Shown here in pieces: positions 51,805 through 61,236 of a stretch of DNA of 64,000 nucleotides (positions are counted from its first letter, which is position 1; every line of letters starts with the position of its first letter). A program made the position numbers and the translations under genes. The notes beneath the pieces are model-generated. The model did no database searches. It saw nothing but the letters and a program-made list of their open reading frames with translations, and was not told the DNA's origin. Origin of the DNA: Nannochloris sp. 'desiccata' (Eukaryota; Chlorophyta; Trebouxiophyceae; Chlorellales; Chlorellaceae). The stretch is from the NCBI GenBank assembly GCA_019044685.2, contig JAGTXX020000011.1, forward strand, positions 310,001 to 374,000, given 5' to 3'.

Positions 51805-54753
51805 ATGCAAGCATATGTGGGGCAATTGCACCTGAATCTGCTGTGCATTTCGCCAAATTTGAAAACGTTTTCCAAGCCTCCTGTTGCTTTTTCTCAAAAT
51901 GCACCTCAGTATCAACGGAATGCATCTGCTAGAATACATTCAACAAACTCCGGAAGAATCCATGCAGCAAGTTCTCCGTCAAAAGAACTTGCAATTAGTG
52001 GTGGGGGCAGTGCCTACATGCAAGACCAGCTTAACAAAGCTGTCCGCTTTCAAGACCTTGAAGCATGCATCTATCTACTTAAAAATCAGTCTTCTCTAGA
52101 AGAGCGAAAGCTCGCCCTCAGCAAACCACAGCTGCGTGCTCTTGTAAGCAGCGCCTTTCACCACCAACGCCCTGATCAAGCAATTGACCTAGTTGTGGCT
52201 CTACCAACCAGAGACCCTCGAAATTTCTCAATATTGATGAAAGAATGCTTACAAAGAAGAGATATGCCCGCTCTAGAAAAAGTTCTACGCGCTAGAGAAG
52301 CTTCAGGCTTTGAGACGGATGCCTATTCAGTAAATGCAAAAATCACCGCCCTTGGCACCTCTGGGCAACCAGCTGCCGCTTTAGAAGCCCTTAGACAAGC
52401 ATGGAACATGCCTCATTGCCGTAAAGTTGAAGTTGTTAATGCAGCAATTGGTGCCTGCGCCGTTGCAGGGGATTGGGCTGGTGCTGAATCGAGTTTTGAG
52501 CTTTTAATATCGGCAGGAATTTCTCCGGATAGTGTGAGCTATAATGGACTTATAAAAGCAGCAGGAAATGCTCGGCTAATGTCCAAAGTAAAGCATTTAT
52601 TCGATGAAATGGTTGACATTGAGCATCTTAAACCTACCCATCAAACTTACACAGGTCTCTTCTCAGCTGCTGCAAAGAATCAATGCACTGACAGCCCTTG
52701 GCTATTTAAAATCTTCAATGATATGGCGCTTGCGCCCAATGATTATGTTCTTTCTTCATTTTTCTCAGCTGTAGCATGCGCGCCATGTTCTAGAACACAG
52801 CTGGATACTGTATTCACAGCCCTCGCAGAGGCCCGTTCGAGAGGTCCTTTGAATGATACAGTCTATGCTTCGTTATTAAAATTAGTCACCCGCCAAAATA
52901 TAGCAGACAGAGCTGTCGACGTATGGCGCGCTGCCCAACAAGACAGCGTCGCTCTTTCACCACATCTATTCTCCGCCTTGTTCGCTGCCTGTGCTGCAGG
53001 ACAGTCCCCTGCGTTAGTAGATGTGGCACTAGACGCATACGAAGAGTTACGGGACTGGTGGGGGGCACAGGATAAGCATAGAATGTCTGCCTGGATGGAA
53101 CGAGACATTCAATGGGCGTATAATTCGTTAATTAATTTTATTGCGGTGGAAGAGGGTAGATTAGATGAGGCTTTAGCGGTGTTTGAAGGGATGAAAAGAG
53201 AAGGACCGCTACCAGACATTGTCACATTCAATACCGTCATGGCAGCTGCAGGACGGGCACAAGACCCCGAAATGGCCTTGGATTTATTCTGTGAAATGTC
53301 AAATTTTGATTTACAGCCCACAGAGAGGACGTATGGTGCGCTTTTACATGCGTTTGCGACTGTTGGGGATGCCAGCAGTGCCGCCAGTGTGCTCCAATCG
53401 CTTAGTACAGCAGGTGTTCAAACAAATAGTATTATGTATACATCCTTTATTGATGCTTTAGTTACTTCAGGGGAACCTTCTTCTCTTGAAAGTGCATTCA
53501 AAACGGTCGTAGAGATGAAAGAGAAAGGCGTTGCTCCTACTGCTGTCACGTATGGCTGTCTGCTCAATGCATGTGACAAGCTAGGTGACGTCTCCCGTGC
53601 ATTTCAAGTCTACCAAGAAGCGTGTGACGAAGGCGTTCCTCCTTCTGATCAAATGCATGATATCCTAATTGGTGTCTGTACCAGAGGTGGCCGTTTAGAT
53701 GAAGCTCTGGATCTAGTGAAAAGAATGGCCAGAACTCACGCCAACTTGCAGCAACACACGTTGGACTCGTTAGTTCGCGCTCTAAGTGGCACTTCCCCCT
53801 GGCGAGCCTTGCGCATGCTCAGTCTCATGCAAGCGAAAGGCATGGCACCCAGTCATGCTACGTATTTAGCGCTTGTAGCTTCCTGTGCAAGGGCAAGTGA
53901 CGGAGCTGATGCTTTGGCGTTGTATCACTCGATGAAAGCCCAAGGCATGGAGGTGGACGGAGCCTCTGGTTCAGCATTAATTATCTGCTTGTGCCAATCA
54001 CAAGATTTGCAGCAAGCGGTGGCAGTGTATGACGACATGATGTTGGCTGCCTGGAGAAGAGGACCTGCTTCAATCCAACGAGTACAGCAGCAACAGCAGC
54101 AGCAACAGCAACGCCGGGGCCCGGTGGCAGGACCAGGGAATAGACCGAATAGTAATAGATTGAGGAAAGGTGGTTTACCGAAACGGGCACATGTACCAGA
54201 TGCAGCAGCCTTAGCGTCATTAGCACAAGCCTTTGCTGCTTTAGGTGAGGTTCGGAAGGCTTGGAAATATTATAAGCAACTCAGAAGGGGAGGAGCGGTA
54301 GGCATGGAAGACGCTTGTTTGTCGCACCGACGTATGTTTGAAGCGTTAATTGAACAGAATTGTCGGTCACAGAATGTAGAAAGAGCCTTAATTATATTTG
54401 ATGATTGGAAAGCGGCTAGTGCGGCGTTGGTTGCGCGAAAAAAGGAAAGTGAACCAGCGCCTGCAGCTGACCACAGCGGGGGTCCATCGACAACCACCTC
54501 TACTGCAACAGCTCAGATAACCTTACAGCAACCGGTGGCAACGTCCCCTTCGACTACCCAAAAACGTCCTAAGCTTAGTAATGTGTCTTTGGCTTTCTTA
54601 GAGGCGTGTTGTAGAAGCGAACCTGGACTCGAGTGGCGAGTTTATGACGTCTGTTCAGTGATGAGAATGCAAAAAGAAAGAAAATTACAAGAAGGGTTGG
54701 CACGGCCTCAGAAGGCGTCACACCATGTATTGGGATCCATTCAAATCCCTTAG
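51805..54753 (+). CDS. Large organellar pentatricopeptide repeat protein, possibly MRL1-like
   Basis: Intronless, 982 residues. A Ser/Asn/Arg-rich presequence (about 60 residues) is followed by tandem 35-residue PPR motifs from about residue 140 to 840. Examples are DIVTFNTVMAAAGRAQDPEMALDLFCEM and TAVTYGCLLNACDKLGDVSRAFQVYQEA, so this is a P-class protein. A poly-Gln tract (about residues 757-767) and a Pro/Ser/Thr linker near 890-930 are low complexity. PPR proteins bind organelle RNA one base per repeat. The central and C-terminal arrangement (ACDEGVPPSDQMHDILIGVC, then SLMQAKGMAPSHATYLALV) resembles MRL1, which stabilises rbcL mRNA in green algae and plants; this match is a judgement by eye. 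No SMR or DYW domain is present. Confidence 0.86.
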   Translation: MQAYVGQLHLNLLCISPNLKTFSKPPVAFSQNAPQYQRNASARIHSTNSGRIHAASSPSKELAISGGGSAYMQDQLNKAVRFQDLEACIYLLKNQSSLEERKLALSKPQLRALVSSAFHHQRPDQAIDLVVALPTRDPRNFSILMKECLQRRDMPALEKVLRAREASGFETDAYSVNAKITALGTSGQPAAALEALRQAWNMPHCRKVEVVNAAIGACAVAGDWAGAESSFELLISAGISPDSVSYNGLIKAAGNARLMSKVKHLFDEMVDIEHLKPTHQTYTGLFSAAAKNQCTDSPWLFKIFNDMALAPNDYVLSSFFSAVACAPCSRTQLDTVFTALAEARSRGPLNDTVYASLLKLVTRQNIADRAVDVWRAAQQDSVALSPHLFSALFAACAAGQSPALVDVALDAYEELRDWWGAQDKHRMSAWMERDIQWAYNSLINFIAVEEGRLDEALAVFEGMKREGPLPDIVTFNTVMAAAGRAQDPEMALDLFCEMSNFDLQPTERTYGALLHAFATVGDASSAASVLQSLSTAGVQTNSIMYTSFIDALVTSGEPSSLESAFKTVVEMKEKGVAPTAVTYGCLLNACDKLGDVSRAFQVYQEACDEGVPPSDQMHDILIGVCTRGGRLDEALDLVKRMARTHANLQQHTLDSLVRALSGTSPWRALRMLSLMQAKGMAPSHATYLALVASCARASDGADALALYHSMKAQGMEVDGASGSALIICLCQSQDLQQAVAVYDDMMLAAWRRGPASIQRVQQQQQQQQQRRGPVAGPGNRPNSNRLRKGGLPKRAHVPDAAALASLAQAFAALGEVRKAWKYYKQLRRGGAVGMEDACLSHRRMFEALIEQNCRSQNVERALIIFDDWKAASAALVARKKESEPAPAADHSGGPSTTTSTATAQITLQQPVATSPSTTQKRPKLSNVSLAFLEACCRSEPGLEWRVYDVCSVMRMQKERKLQEGLARPQKASHHVLGSIQIP

Positions 54754-55049
54754 GAATATGACGGTGTTGATTAATAAACTTGGTTGATTACTGTTTCGTT
54801 GTAAAATTAAAAAAAAATGAGATTCATATCCACGGTAGCAAGGTCCGTGTCTTTATTACAGTGTAAATAAAAGCTGCCCAGGAAAAGCGGGGTCGTCATA
54901 TTAAAGGAAGGTAAACGAATTCAAAGAATTACGGGTTTATAGCAGATATATGCACACTTTTCTGGCTCTCTTCGCTCGTAGGTCTTTTATAAAGAATACT
55001 AGATTGTTTATTTTGCCGCTCTCGTCGGGAAAGAAATGAAAACAACTTT
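54754..55049. other. Convergent 3' intergenic region, 296 bp
   Basis: Between the PPR gene (+) and FTR variable chain (-). TGTAA at 54800-54804, 47 nt after the PPR stop, is the best-placed poly(A) signal candidate in the window. Confidence 0.4.
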
Positions 55050-55510
55050 TTAAACTGCCTCAATCTCATCATCGTCCTGGAATTTGGGAAGGGTAATACA
55101 ATCAGATAAGGTACTTTAGGCCATGGAAACATACATTTTAGATGTTTAGGCTGAAATAATTAAACTAAAGAGAAGACCATAAATATCTCTATCGGATAAC
55201 TTACCAAATGGGCAATTACTTTGACTTCCTTTCCGTCGGGTCCCGGAGCTGCAAACTGCACCTTCCAGGGTAAAGTAGCAGAAAGCTCAATACCGTCACC
55301 CTTGCGAGCATCGCCCTGGACGACACCCTCCATACCCTGAAGCTCTAAACCTTCTTTGAATTTACCCACATGATAAACCTTTACCGGGGAGGTGACACGG
55401 ACCTTGGCACCTTGAGCGTACTCACAGCTAACCACAGATGCAATGCGGCTTGATCTACTGGCGTGGCTCCTTGCAGGGGCAAAGGCTCTGCTAAACTGCT
55501 GTGCGATCAT
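55050..55510 (-). CDS. FTRV: Ferredoxin-thioredoxin reductase variable chain, plastid
   Basis: Exons 55205..55510 and 55050..55076 (128-nt intron GTAAGT...TCCAG, phase 0) give 110 residues. The second exon codes only DDDEIEAV and stop. A basic transit peptide of about 32 residues (MIAQQFSRAFAPARSHASRS...) precedes the SH3-like beta-barrel, with GAKVRVTSPVKVYHVGKFKEGLEL, GMEGVVQG, and SATLPWKVQF. This is the alpha/variable subunit that clamps the catalytic 4Fe-4S subunit of FTR, which passes electrons from ferredoxin to thioredoxins in light. The catalytic subunit is not in the window. The upstream in-frame ATG at 55567 would add a hydrophobic run that spoils the transit peptide, so 55510 is preferred. 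Confidence 0.93.
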
Positions 55511-55630
55511 TTTGTTGCAAAGATAACGAAAACAAAAATGGGGTGGATGGGCTAATTGGATGGGCACACTAGTTCCCTTGATTGATACAAATTAAAGGTA
55601 AATGATTATGGTGGGTGCTCGTGGCATAAA

Positions 55631-55893
55631 TTACTTGATGTTCTGGAACAGGGAAACTTTGAAAAAGTCCTTGCCGCAGGTGGCATGCTTTACCTGAACT
55701 GACCATGACAATATTAGGACCTAAAGCCCATATGAAGATCATTATACGCATGAAATGCAATTTAAATGCAAAAATGCCGTCAGAAATACCGTTACAAGCT
55801 CCAAATAGCATTGCCGTCTGTACACCGCCTCTATACCGCCTTCGTGGCCACTGCAGCTTTCCCTCCTTTGGCGGCCTCTGCTCTCGCTGACAT
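55631..55893 (-). CDS. Putative small single-span membrane protein with very short introns
   Basis: A likely start MSARAEAAKGGKAAVATKA (ATG at 55893) is separated by only 19 nt (55818-55836, GTATAG...TACAG) from the frame TAMLFGACNGISDGIFAF. The latter continues with a hydrophobic helix LHFMRIMIFIWALGPNIVMVSS to 55694. A 37-nt intron (GTAAAG...CAAAG, 55657-55693) then joins VSLFQNIK and stop (55631). Without these two very short introns the reading breaks at TAG after the first part. The model is 68 residues. The basic/Ala-rich head and single helix resemble small subunits of mitochondrial or ER complexes; I do not recognise the family. Alternative: translation from ATG 55811 only, ending with the unspliced frame at 55569. 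Confidence 0.42.
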
Positions 55894-56374
55894 TGTGCAT
55901 CTTCTTTGGAAAACTAGTATGTGCCGCTGAGGATAATAGAAAACTAGTTTGTAATAATCATCCCGACCCGACCCAGGATCTCGGGATTTCGAATTGATTC
56001 TGAGGCCGCGGGTGTGCTATATTCTGAATCCTTCAGCCCGATGCTCCTTAAGTTAAATAGATAAATAATTGATAAAAGTACCTCGATAGATAGAGACCAT
56101 ACAGCAGGTCATTACGCATCCCACGCTATATTTCAAAAAAAATAGATTTCAGATGCATTTGTTTTAAACTGCTCCATCAAGTCAACGTCTCGGGCACTCT
56201 GAGAATTCAATTTATTTGCTTTAGGCAAGTTGAATATTATAGTAGAAAAGAGGCTGCGGAAATTATTCCTGTAGTTTTTTAAGTACGTTGTTTTGATTTT
56301 CAGAATCTCTGACTTAACATTAGTTCTTTATTAACCCATTGCTGCAGCTATGATTTCATTAGTGGAGTGAATAT
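55894..56374. other. Divergent intergenic region, 481 bp
   Basis: Between the small membrane protein gene (-) and the ADCK1-like gene (+). AT-rich right half. No TATA box, gene or repeat seen. Confidence 0.4.
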
Positions 56375-58186
56375 ATGCTTCGAACATCCCTCATCCTTGG
56401 AGGGACAGGCCAGGCTCTGGCCAGCCTGGCCAGCTATGCCGGCAAAACAATCTCCTCTCATCTGAGCAGCACTGCTCAAACAACGGCAGCGTTTTCCACC
56501 ACTACCGACCTCCTACCCGCATCTTCAGCTTTATATTGGCCTCTGAGAATTGCTCGTTTTGCTGGGCTAGGCGTAGCTCTCACAGCTGTTGCTCTCCCTG
56601 TCGGCACCGTTGCTGCCCTCGTCCTCACTGGCAGAGATGAAGCAGATGCAGCTGAGATCCTCTCTGCTGTCCCTAGAACTCTACGTGTCATGTGGTGGTC
56701 AATATGGGCTGCATACAACTATAAAAAACTCGCTACAAGCTTCTCAGCTGCCTCTATATCTGAAGAAACGTATAGAGAGGAGCTCACCGCCTTTCATACC
56801 AGAGCAGCTCAAGCACTCCTACGTGTCTGCCAGACAAACGGCGGTGTGTACGTCAAAGCTGGACAGCTTGCAGTCAGTATGCAAGCTATACCTGTAGAGT
56901 TTAGAGAAGGCCTTGAAGGGTTAGAAGACAGGGTGCCCTTTCGCAGTTTTTATGACATCAATAAAGTGATAGTAGCAGAGCTCGGTCGACCAGCATCAGA
57001 AATTTTCGCAGAATTTGATGAACGAGCCACTGCTGCTGCTTCTTTAGCCCAAGTCCATCGTGCAACCACTAAAGATGGAATGCATGTCGCTGTTAAAGTG
57101 CAATATCCTGGACTAGAAAGTGCTGTAGCAGCTGATTTAACTACCATGACGGCCATCGCCTCTATAGCATATTTTTTCTTCCCTTCGAACGATTGGCGCT
57201 GGCTTTTTGCAGAACTCCGCACAAAACTGAACCAAGAACTTGATTTTAACCTTGAAGCGGCACATTCTACTCGTCTTGCAGCCTGTTTTGCAGATAGAAA
57301 AGACGTTGTAGTACCTCTCCATGTCAAAGAACTTTCAACGCGTAGAGTGCTTTGCATGGAGTGGATTGAAGGGGCTAAGATTAGTGATGTTGCTGCACTT
57401 CGTCGCTTAGGACTCTCTCCACGTCAAGTGGCTTTAACTTTACTCGATGCCTCGGCAGAAATGATGTGTGTCCATGGTTTCGTTCATGGTGATATGCACC
57501 CTGGCAATGTTTTTGTCCGTGCTCTGCCTCGAAGTGGGAATCCCTTGGTAAGGATGCTTCCTTGGTGCCGAAACGCCCGTCCGCAGATTGTATTCATCGA
57601 CCATGGCCTTTATTTCGAATTAGAAGATAATTTAAGAAGGCTGTATTGTATGCTGTGGTGCGCTTTCGTGCTCAACGATAGTGCCACTGCAACGGCGACG
57701 GCAGTCCAGTTAGCTGGCCCACGAGCAGGGCGCGCTTTACCTGAGATATTACGCCCTCGAGATTGGTCAAAGCTAGCACCGGAGGAACGACGCCGGTTAC
57801 GGCAGGAAGTTGGTGTTACTGGCATTCGAGACATGACAAGAATTTTAAATGAAGCCCCCCGTCAATTAGTAGATTGCCTTAGAGCGATGGCTTTAGTCCG
57901 CCACACCGCCACTCGTCTCGGTATCACCATTGCTGATAGGTTACGTGTGAATGCGGTCCAGGCGTTACATGGATTGCAGGTAGAGGTGGAGGATAGAGGC
58001 AAGAAAGGGCATCATGTTGAGTATGTCGGGGTAATGAGATCTCGAGTGAAGCGTTGGAGGTTGTATTTACACATTGCAGCGATGAGGTTGGTTGTATGGG
58101 TGGCATTGATCCTAGGAGATCAGGTGGAAGCCATAGAAACGCCAACGCCAACTGGTAGTGGAGCTGTGGTGGCGGTGCCAGGTTAG
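56375..58186 (+). CDS. ADCK1-type ABC1/COQ8 atypical kinase, probably mitochondrial
   Basis: Intronless, 603 residues. The Ser/Thr/Ala-rich N-terminus with few acidic residues and a following hydrophobic helix (about residues 65-90) suggests import to the inner membrane. ABC1 (UbiB) hallmarks are all present. The KxGQ motif is VKAGQLAVSMQ, and the Ala-rich loop is ATAAASLAQVHRA in place of a glycine loop. VAVKVQYPG has the lysine, and MEWIEGAKISD, VHGDMHPGNVFV and VFIDHGLYFEL have the catalytic/metal Asp and Asn. The DHG in place of DFG and the spelling near HGDMHPGN fit the ADCK1 (yeast MCP2) branch, linked to mitochondrial lipid homeostasis and crista form. A plastid site is less likely but not excluded. 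Confidence 0.9.
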   Translation: MLRTSLILGGTGQALASLASYAGKTISSHLSSTAQTTAAFSTTTDLLPASSALYWPLRIARFAGLGVALTAVALPVGTVAALVLTGRDEADAAEILSAVPRTLRVMWWSIWAAYNYKKLATSFSAASISEETYREELTAFHTRAAQALLRVCQTNGGVYVKAGQLAVSMQAIPVEFREGLEGLEDRVPFRSFYDINKVIVAELGRPASEIFAEFDERATAAASLAQVHRATTKDGMHVAVKVQYPGLESAVAADLTTMTAIASIAYFFFPSNDWRWLFAELRTKLNQELDFNLEAAHSTRLAACFADRKDVVVPLHVKELSTRRVLCMEWIEGAKISDVAALRRLGLSPRQVALTLLDASAEMMCVHGFVHGDMHPGNVFVRALPRSGNPLVRMLPWCRNARPQIVFIDHGLYFELEDNLRRLYCMLWCAFVLNDSATATATAVQLAGPRAGRALPEILRPRDWSKLAPEERRRLRQEVGVTGIRDMTRILNEAPRQLVDCLRAMALVRHTATRLGITIADRLRVNAVQALHGLQVEVEDRGKKGHHVEYVGVMRSRVKRWRLYLHIAAMRLVVWVALILGDQVEAIETPTPTGSGAVVAVPG

Positions 58187-58623
58187 GGTGGTTTTTTCGG
58201 GTATACTCAAGTAGTAGCGTAACGCTAAGCGTTTAATAATTGCACATGCATGTTGATTGATTGATTTTGTATTGTATTTGCTATCATTTTCTGTTCAAGT
58301 TTTGATTAAAATGTTAGATTGATAGTTGAAGGGCCGTAGATTTGCTCTCAGAGTCTGTTTGGCTGTCTGTGGCTCACCTGCTTCGCATGCGATGAGGCAA
58401 CGTCTCAGGATTCGTAGCCTTATTTAGGGTTAGAGGCAACGCTATTGATTTTGAACTTGAAAATCTCGCTGGTATCTCGGCATATGCTTTAATTTCATTC
58501 AAGTTCTCCAAACTTATTTTTAATATACTTTCAGGGCTTCTACACAGCACATTCTCCTCACCAGCCACAACTACTTCACCTGCCGTAGCGATCTTTTGCT
58601 TCGCATTTGCTCAATAAGACAGA
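58187..58623. other. Intergenic region, 437 bp
   Basis: Holds the ADCK1-like 3' UTR and the upstream region of the desaturase. No gene, RNA or strong promoter motif seen. Confidence 0.4.
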
Positions 58624-60106
58624 ATGACCGCGCAGACTGCCATTGTTTCTTCTCAGCAGGTTGGTCTGCGCATAAATGCCCGCCCTGCTGCCAGACCCAG
58701 TGCAGTAGTTGCCGTCTCTAGCTCAAAGCGTGCTCGCATCGGCTATGGAGCTCGTGTCACCCCTGTGATTTCCAGCCCAGCTCCCAAAGACGCTTTCCGC
58801 CCTAGGTAAGATTATTTGAATAATAATTAACCGGCAGCACTTGCTCAAAATCATGTTGTCGTCGCCACGACTGCATCCAAGTAATTTGGAATTTTGTGGC
58901 CAGAAATTATCTTTTCAACCTATTTTTCTGCCTTCTGCTTTCATTCGCCGTCTGTGCGTTTGATATACTACAAGATAGCTATCCATATATGCTGACCTTT
59001 CATTCTGTACTCTTATTGCAACTTGCAGGGTTGCCTCTCCCGTGGCCCCTGAAGCGGAAGCTGAAGAGAGCCTGGTTCCCTTTGATGTGGACAAGCCTGT
59101 GTTTGCTGGTCTCTCCTACACCGAGCAGTATGATATAATGATGAAAGATCAGCCCCTTAATGCACGTAAAACTGTCCCTAAGCCTGATAAGAACAAACAA
59201 GCCAGTACTGCTGGTGCCAAGCAAATCCCTTTTTCAGATGTTTATGTTGTGCCCAAACGCCGCATGCTTTTTAACCGCGAATGGGACTCGAAAGATCTCA
59301 TGTATGGCGGTTTCATCGGAGCCATGCACGTCCTCGCCTGCTGGGCCCCTTTTACTTTCTCATGGAACATGGTCGCCCTCTTTGCCGGCACTTACTTCAT
59401 CACCGGCTGCCTTGGCATCACTCTCGCCTACCATCGCATGCTTTCTCACCGCTCCTTCACCGCCCCTAAATGGTTAGAGCGTACTTTAGCATACTGTGGT
59501 GTCCTTGCCATGCAAGGTGACCCTGCTGAGTGGGCATCTACTCATCGGTACCATCACAAACATTGCGACACTCCCCTGGACCCTCATTCTACCTACGAAG
59601 GATTCTGGTGGGCACATATGGGATGGTTACTCGACTCTAAAGCCACTGAAGACCGAGTTTCTGACAGATCTAACGTCGCTGATCTCATGAAAGACCCTTT
59701 TTATGGACACCTTCAAAAACACTATTCCTTGCACGTGGCCGCTCAGCTCGCACTTCTCTTTGCGTTTGGAGGGTTCCCCGCGCTTGTTTGGGGTGGCGCT
59801 TTACGCTGCATTTGGGTATATCATATTACATGGTTTGTAAACTCTGCTACGCATTGCTGGGGCTATCAAGACTACGATTGCGGTGATTTATCGAAGAATA
59901 ACTGGTGGGTCGGTATTTTGGCATGGGGTGAAGGGTGGCACAATAATCACCACGCCTTTGAGTTCTCAGCTCGCCATGGACTGGAATGGTGGCAAGTAGA
60001 TGTGACATGGATGTGTATCAAGGCTATGGAGACGTTGGGATTAATAAGTAATGTGAAATTGCCTTCCCAGGCTCAGCTTGATAGACTTCGAATTGCCAAG
60101 GCGTAG
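58624..60106 (+). CDS. Acyl-lipid/acyl-CoA desaturase (delta-9 type), plastid precursor
   Basis: Exons 58624..58805 and 59029..60106 (223-nt intron GTAAGA...TTGCAG) close in phase to 419 residues. The first 60 residues are a Ser/Ala/Arg-rich transit peptide (MTAQTAIVSSQQVG...). The three histidine boxes of membrane desaturases are complete: HRMLSHRSF (HxxxxH), HRYHHKH (HxxHH) and HNNHHAFEFSARHG (HxxHH), spaced across four membrane helices. EWASTHRYHHKHCDTPLDPHS and HCWGYQDYDCGDLSKNNWW are typical of the plant ADS/FAD5 group, which desaturates palmitate of MGDG at delta-7 or other chains at delta-9. Transit peptide and family together point to plastid glycolipid desaturation. Exact regiospecificity is not decidable. 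Confidence 0.93.
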
Positions 60107-61236
60107 AAGAGTAAATACGAACGCTGTGTATAGGAGATTTTTTAGAAGATCAAAAATTAATTCCGTTGGGTAGTAGTAATTCCTTCAACAAAATAAACAA
60201 ACAATAACTAAACACGTACGAGTGTGCAAAAAGCCGGAGATACAAAGGGTTGAGGAAATGTTCCTTCTTTCTTTAGTCTTTGGTAGTTTCTTTTTGCTGT
60301 GAGCGAGAGTACTTCGTTTTCTGATTCATTCATTCATTCCTTTTTCTTTTCATTTTCTCCAAAATTATCCGAAGAAAAAAGCACATTTTATTTTTATTTC
60401 AACAAGAACATATGAGGCCGTTTTTGCCTAGTACACCACCCGCCCCCCGTTTTCGTTCTAATCTCAACCTCTTGTGCATATACTGTCCTACATACATTTC
60501 GTATTCTACTCGATTTCATTCTTCGCGTCGCTGCCCTTGTTTTTTTTTTAATCCTGCTTTCTTCCTTCTGCTCTTTCGTATTTCTCATTTTTAGAGATGG
60601 AGGACCGACGCAGAGTTTGAAGTTGAAAGAGTAAAATAGCTTTAGCACTGCAAATCTTCATAGCTTTCTATTCGCTTGTTGTTGCCCCCGATTTCTTCAA
60701 TTTTTTTGGTGGCCTCCAGGTTGGTATTCTTTTCTCAACTACCTACCCGTTCTCTAGCTCCCTGGAGGCTAAAACTTGTCACAGCACCTGCCATTGTTTG
60801 TTTGTCGACAGAAAAGATCACAAAGGCCAACTCGTGTAAGAATAACGCAATCATAATCAAGGACTTGAAAATTTTACAGTTAGTGGCAACAGGTACTAAT
60901 AATAACACGCTGGTCATTCATTGGAAGCACCCTAAAAAATTCGCAAAGCAGTGTCTAGAATTTAAAACATAAAATAAAGTTGGAGTGCCGCTGCTTAAAA
61001 AATTGTGCCACCAATTCAGAAGCAATTCTAAAATTCATAGCTAGCTGCCTTTTTCCGACGCCTCTACGACTCAACCTAGATAATTTATGACCTCGAAGGA
61101 CGTCTTACATTATAAAAGTTGTGAATTATTCTTATGAAGTCCTTTTGGAGCAATAGTGGAGGGACACAATTTTATCAACACGGCAAGAAGAAGAAGAAAG
61201 TATGAAGTCCACTTGATTTTTTAAGTTTTCCAAGAA
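60107..61236. other. Noncoding region, 1.1 kb
   Basis: Desaturase 3' UTR and the convergent end of the coiled-coil gene. On the minus strand, a 28-codon frame ending at about 60635 (NTNLEATKKIEEIGGNN... then TAA) has protein-like composition, and a possible upstream exon starts MAGAVTSFSLQG (about 60806). No splice pair joins them convincingly, so no gene is called. T-rich tracts at 60410-60560. Confidence 0.35.

Noticed and set aside
5266..54804. TGTAA as a chlorophyte-type poly(A) signal after several genes (5266, 12780, 16853, 32999, 40280, 54800)
   Set aside because: Found after some stop codons but missing after others, and common by chance in AT-rich DNA; noted but not called as a feature.
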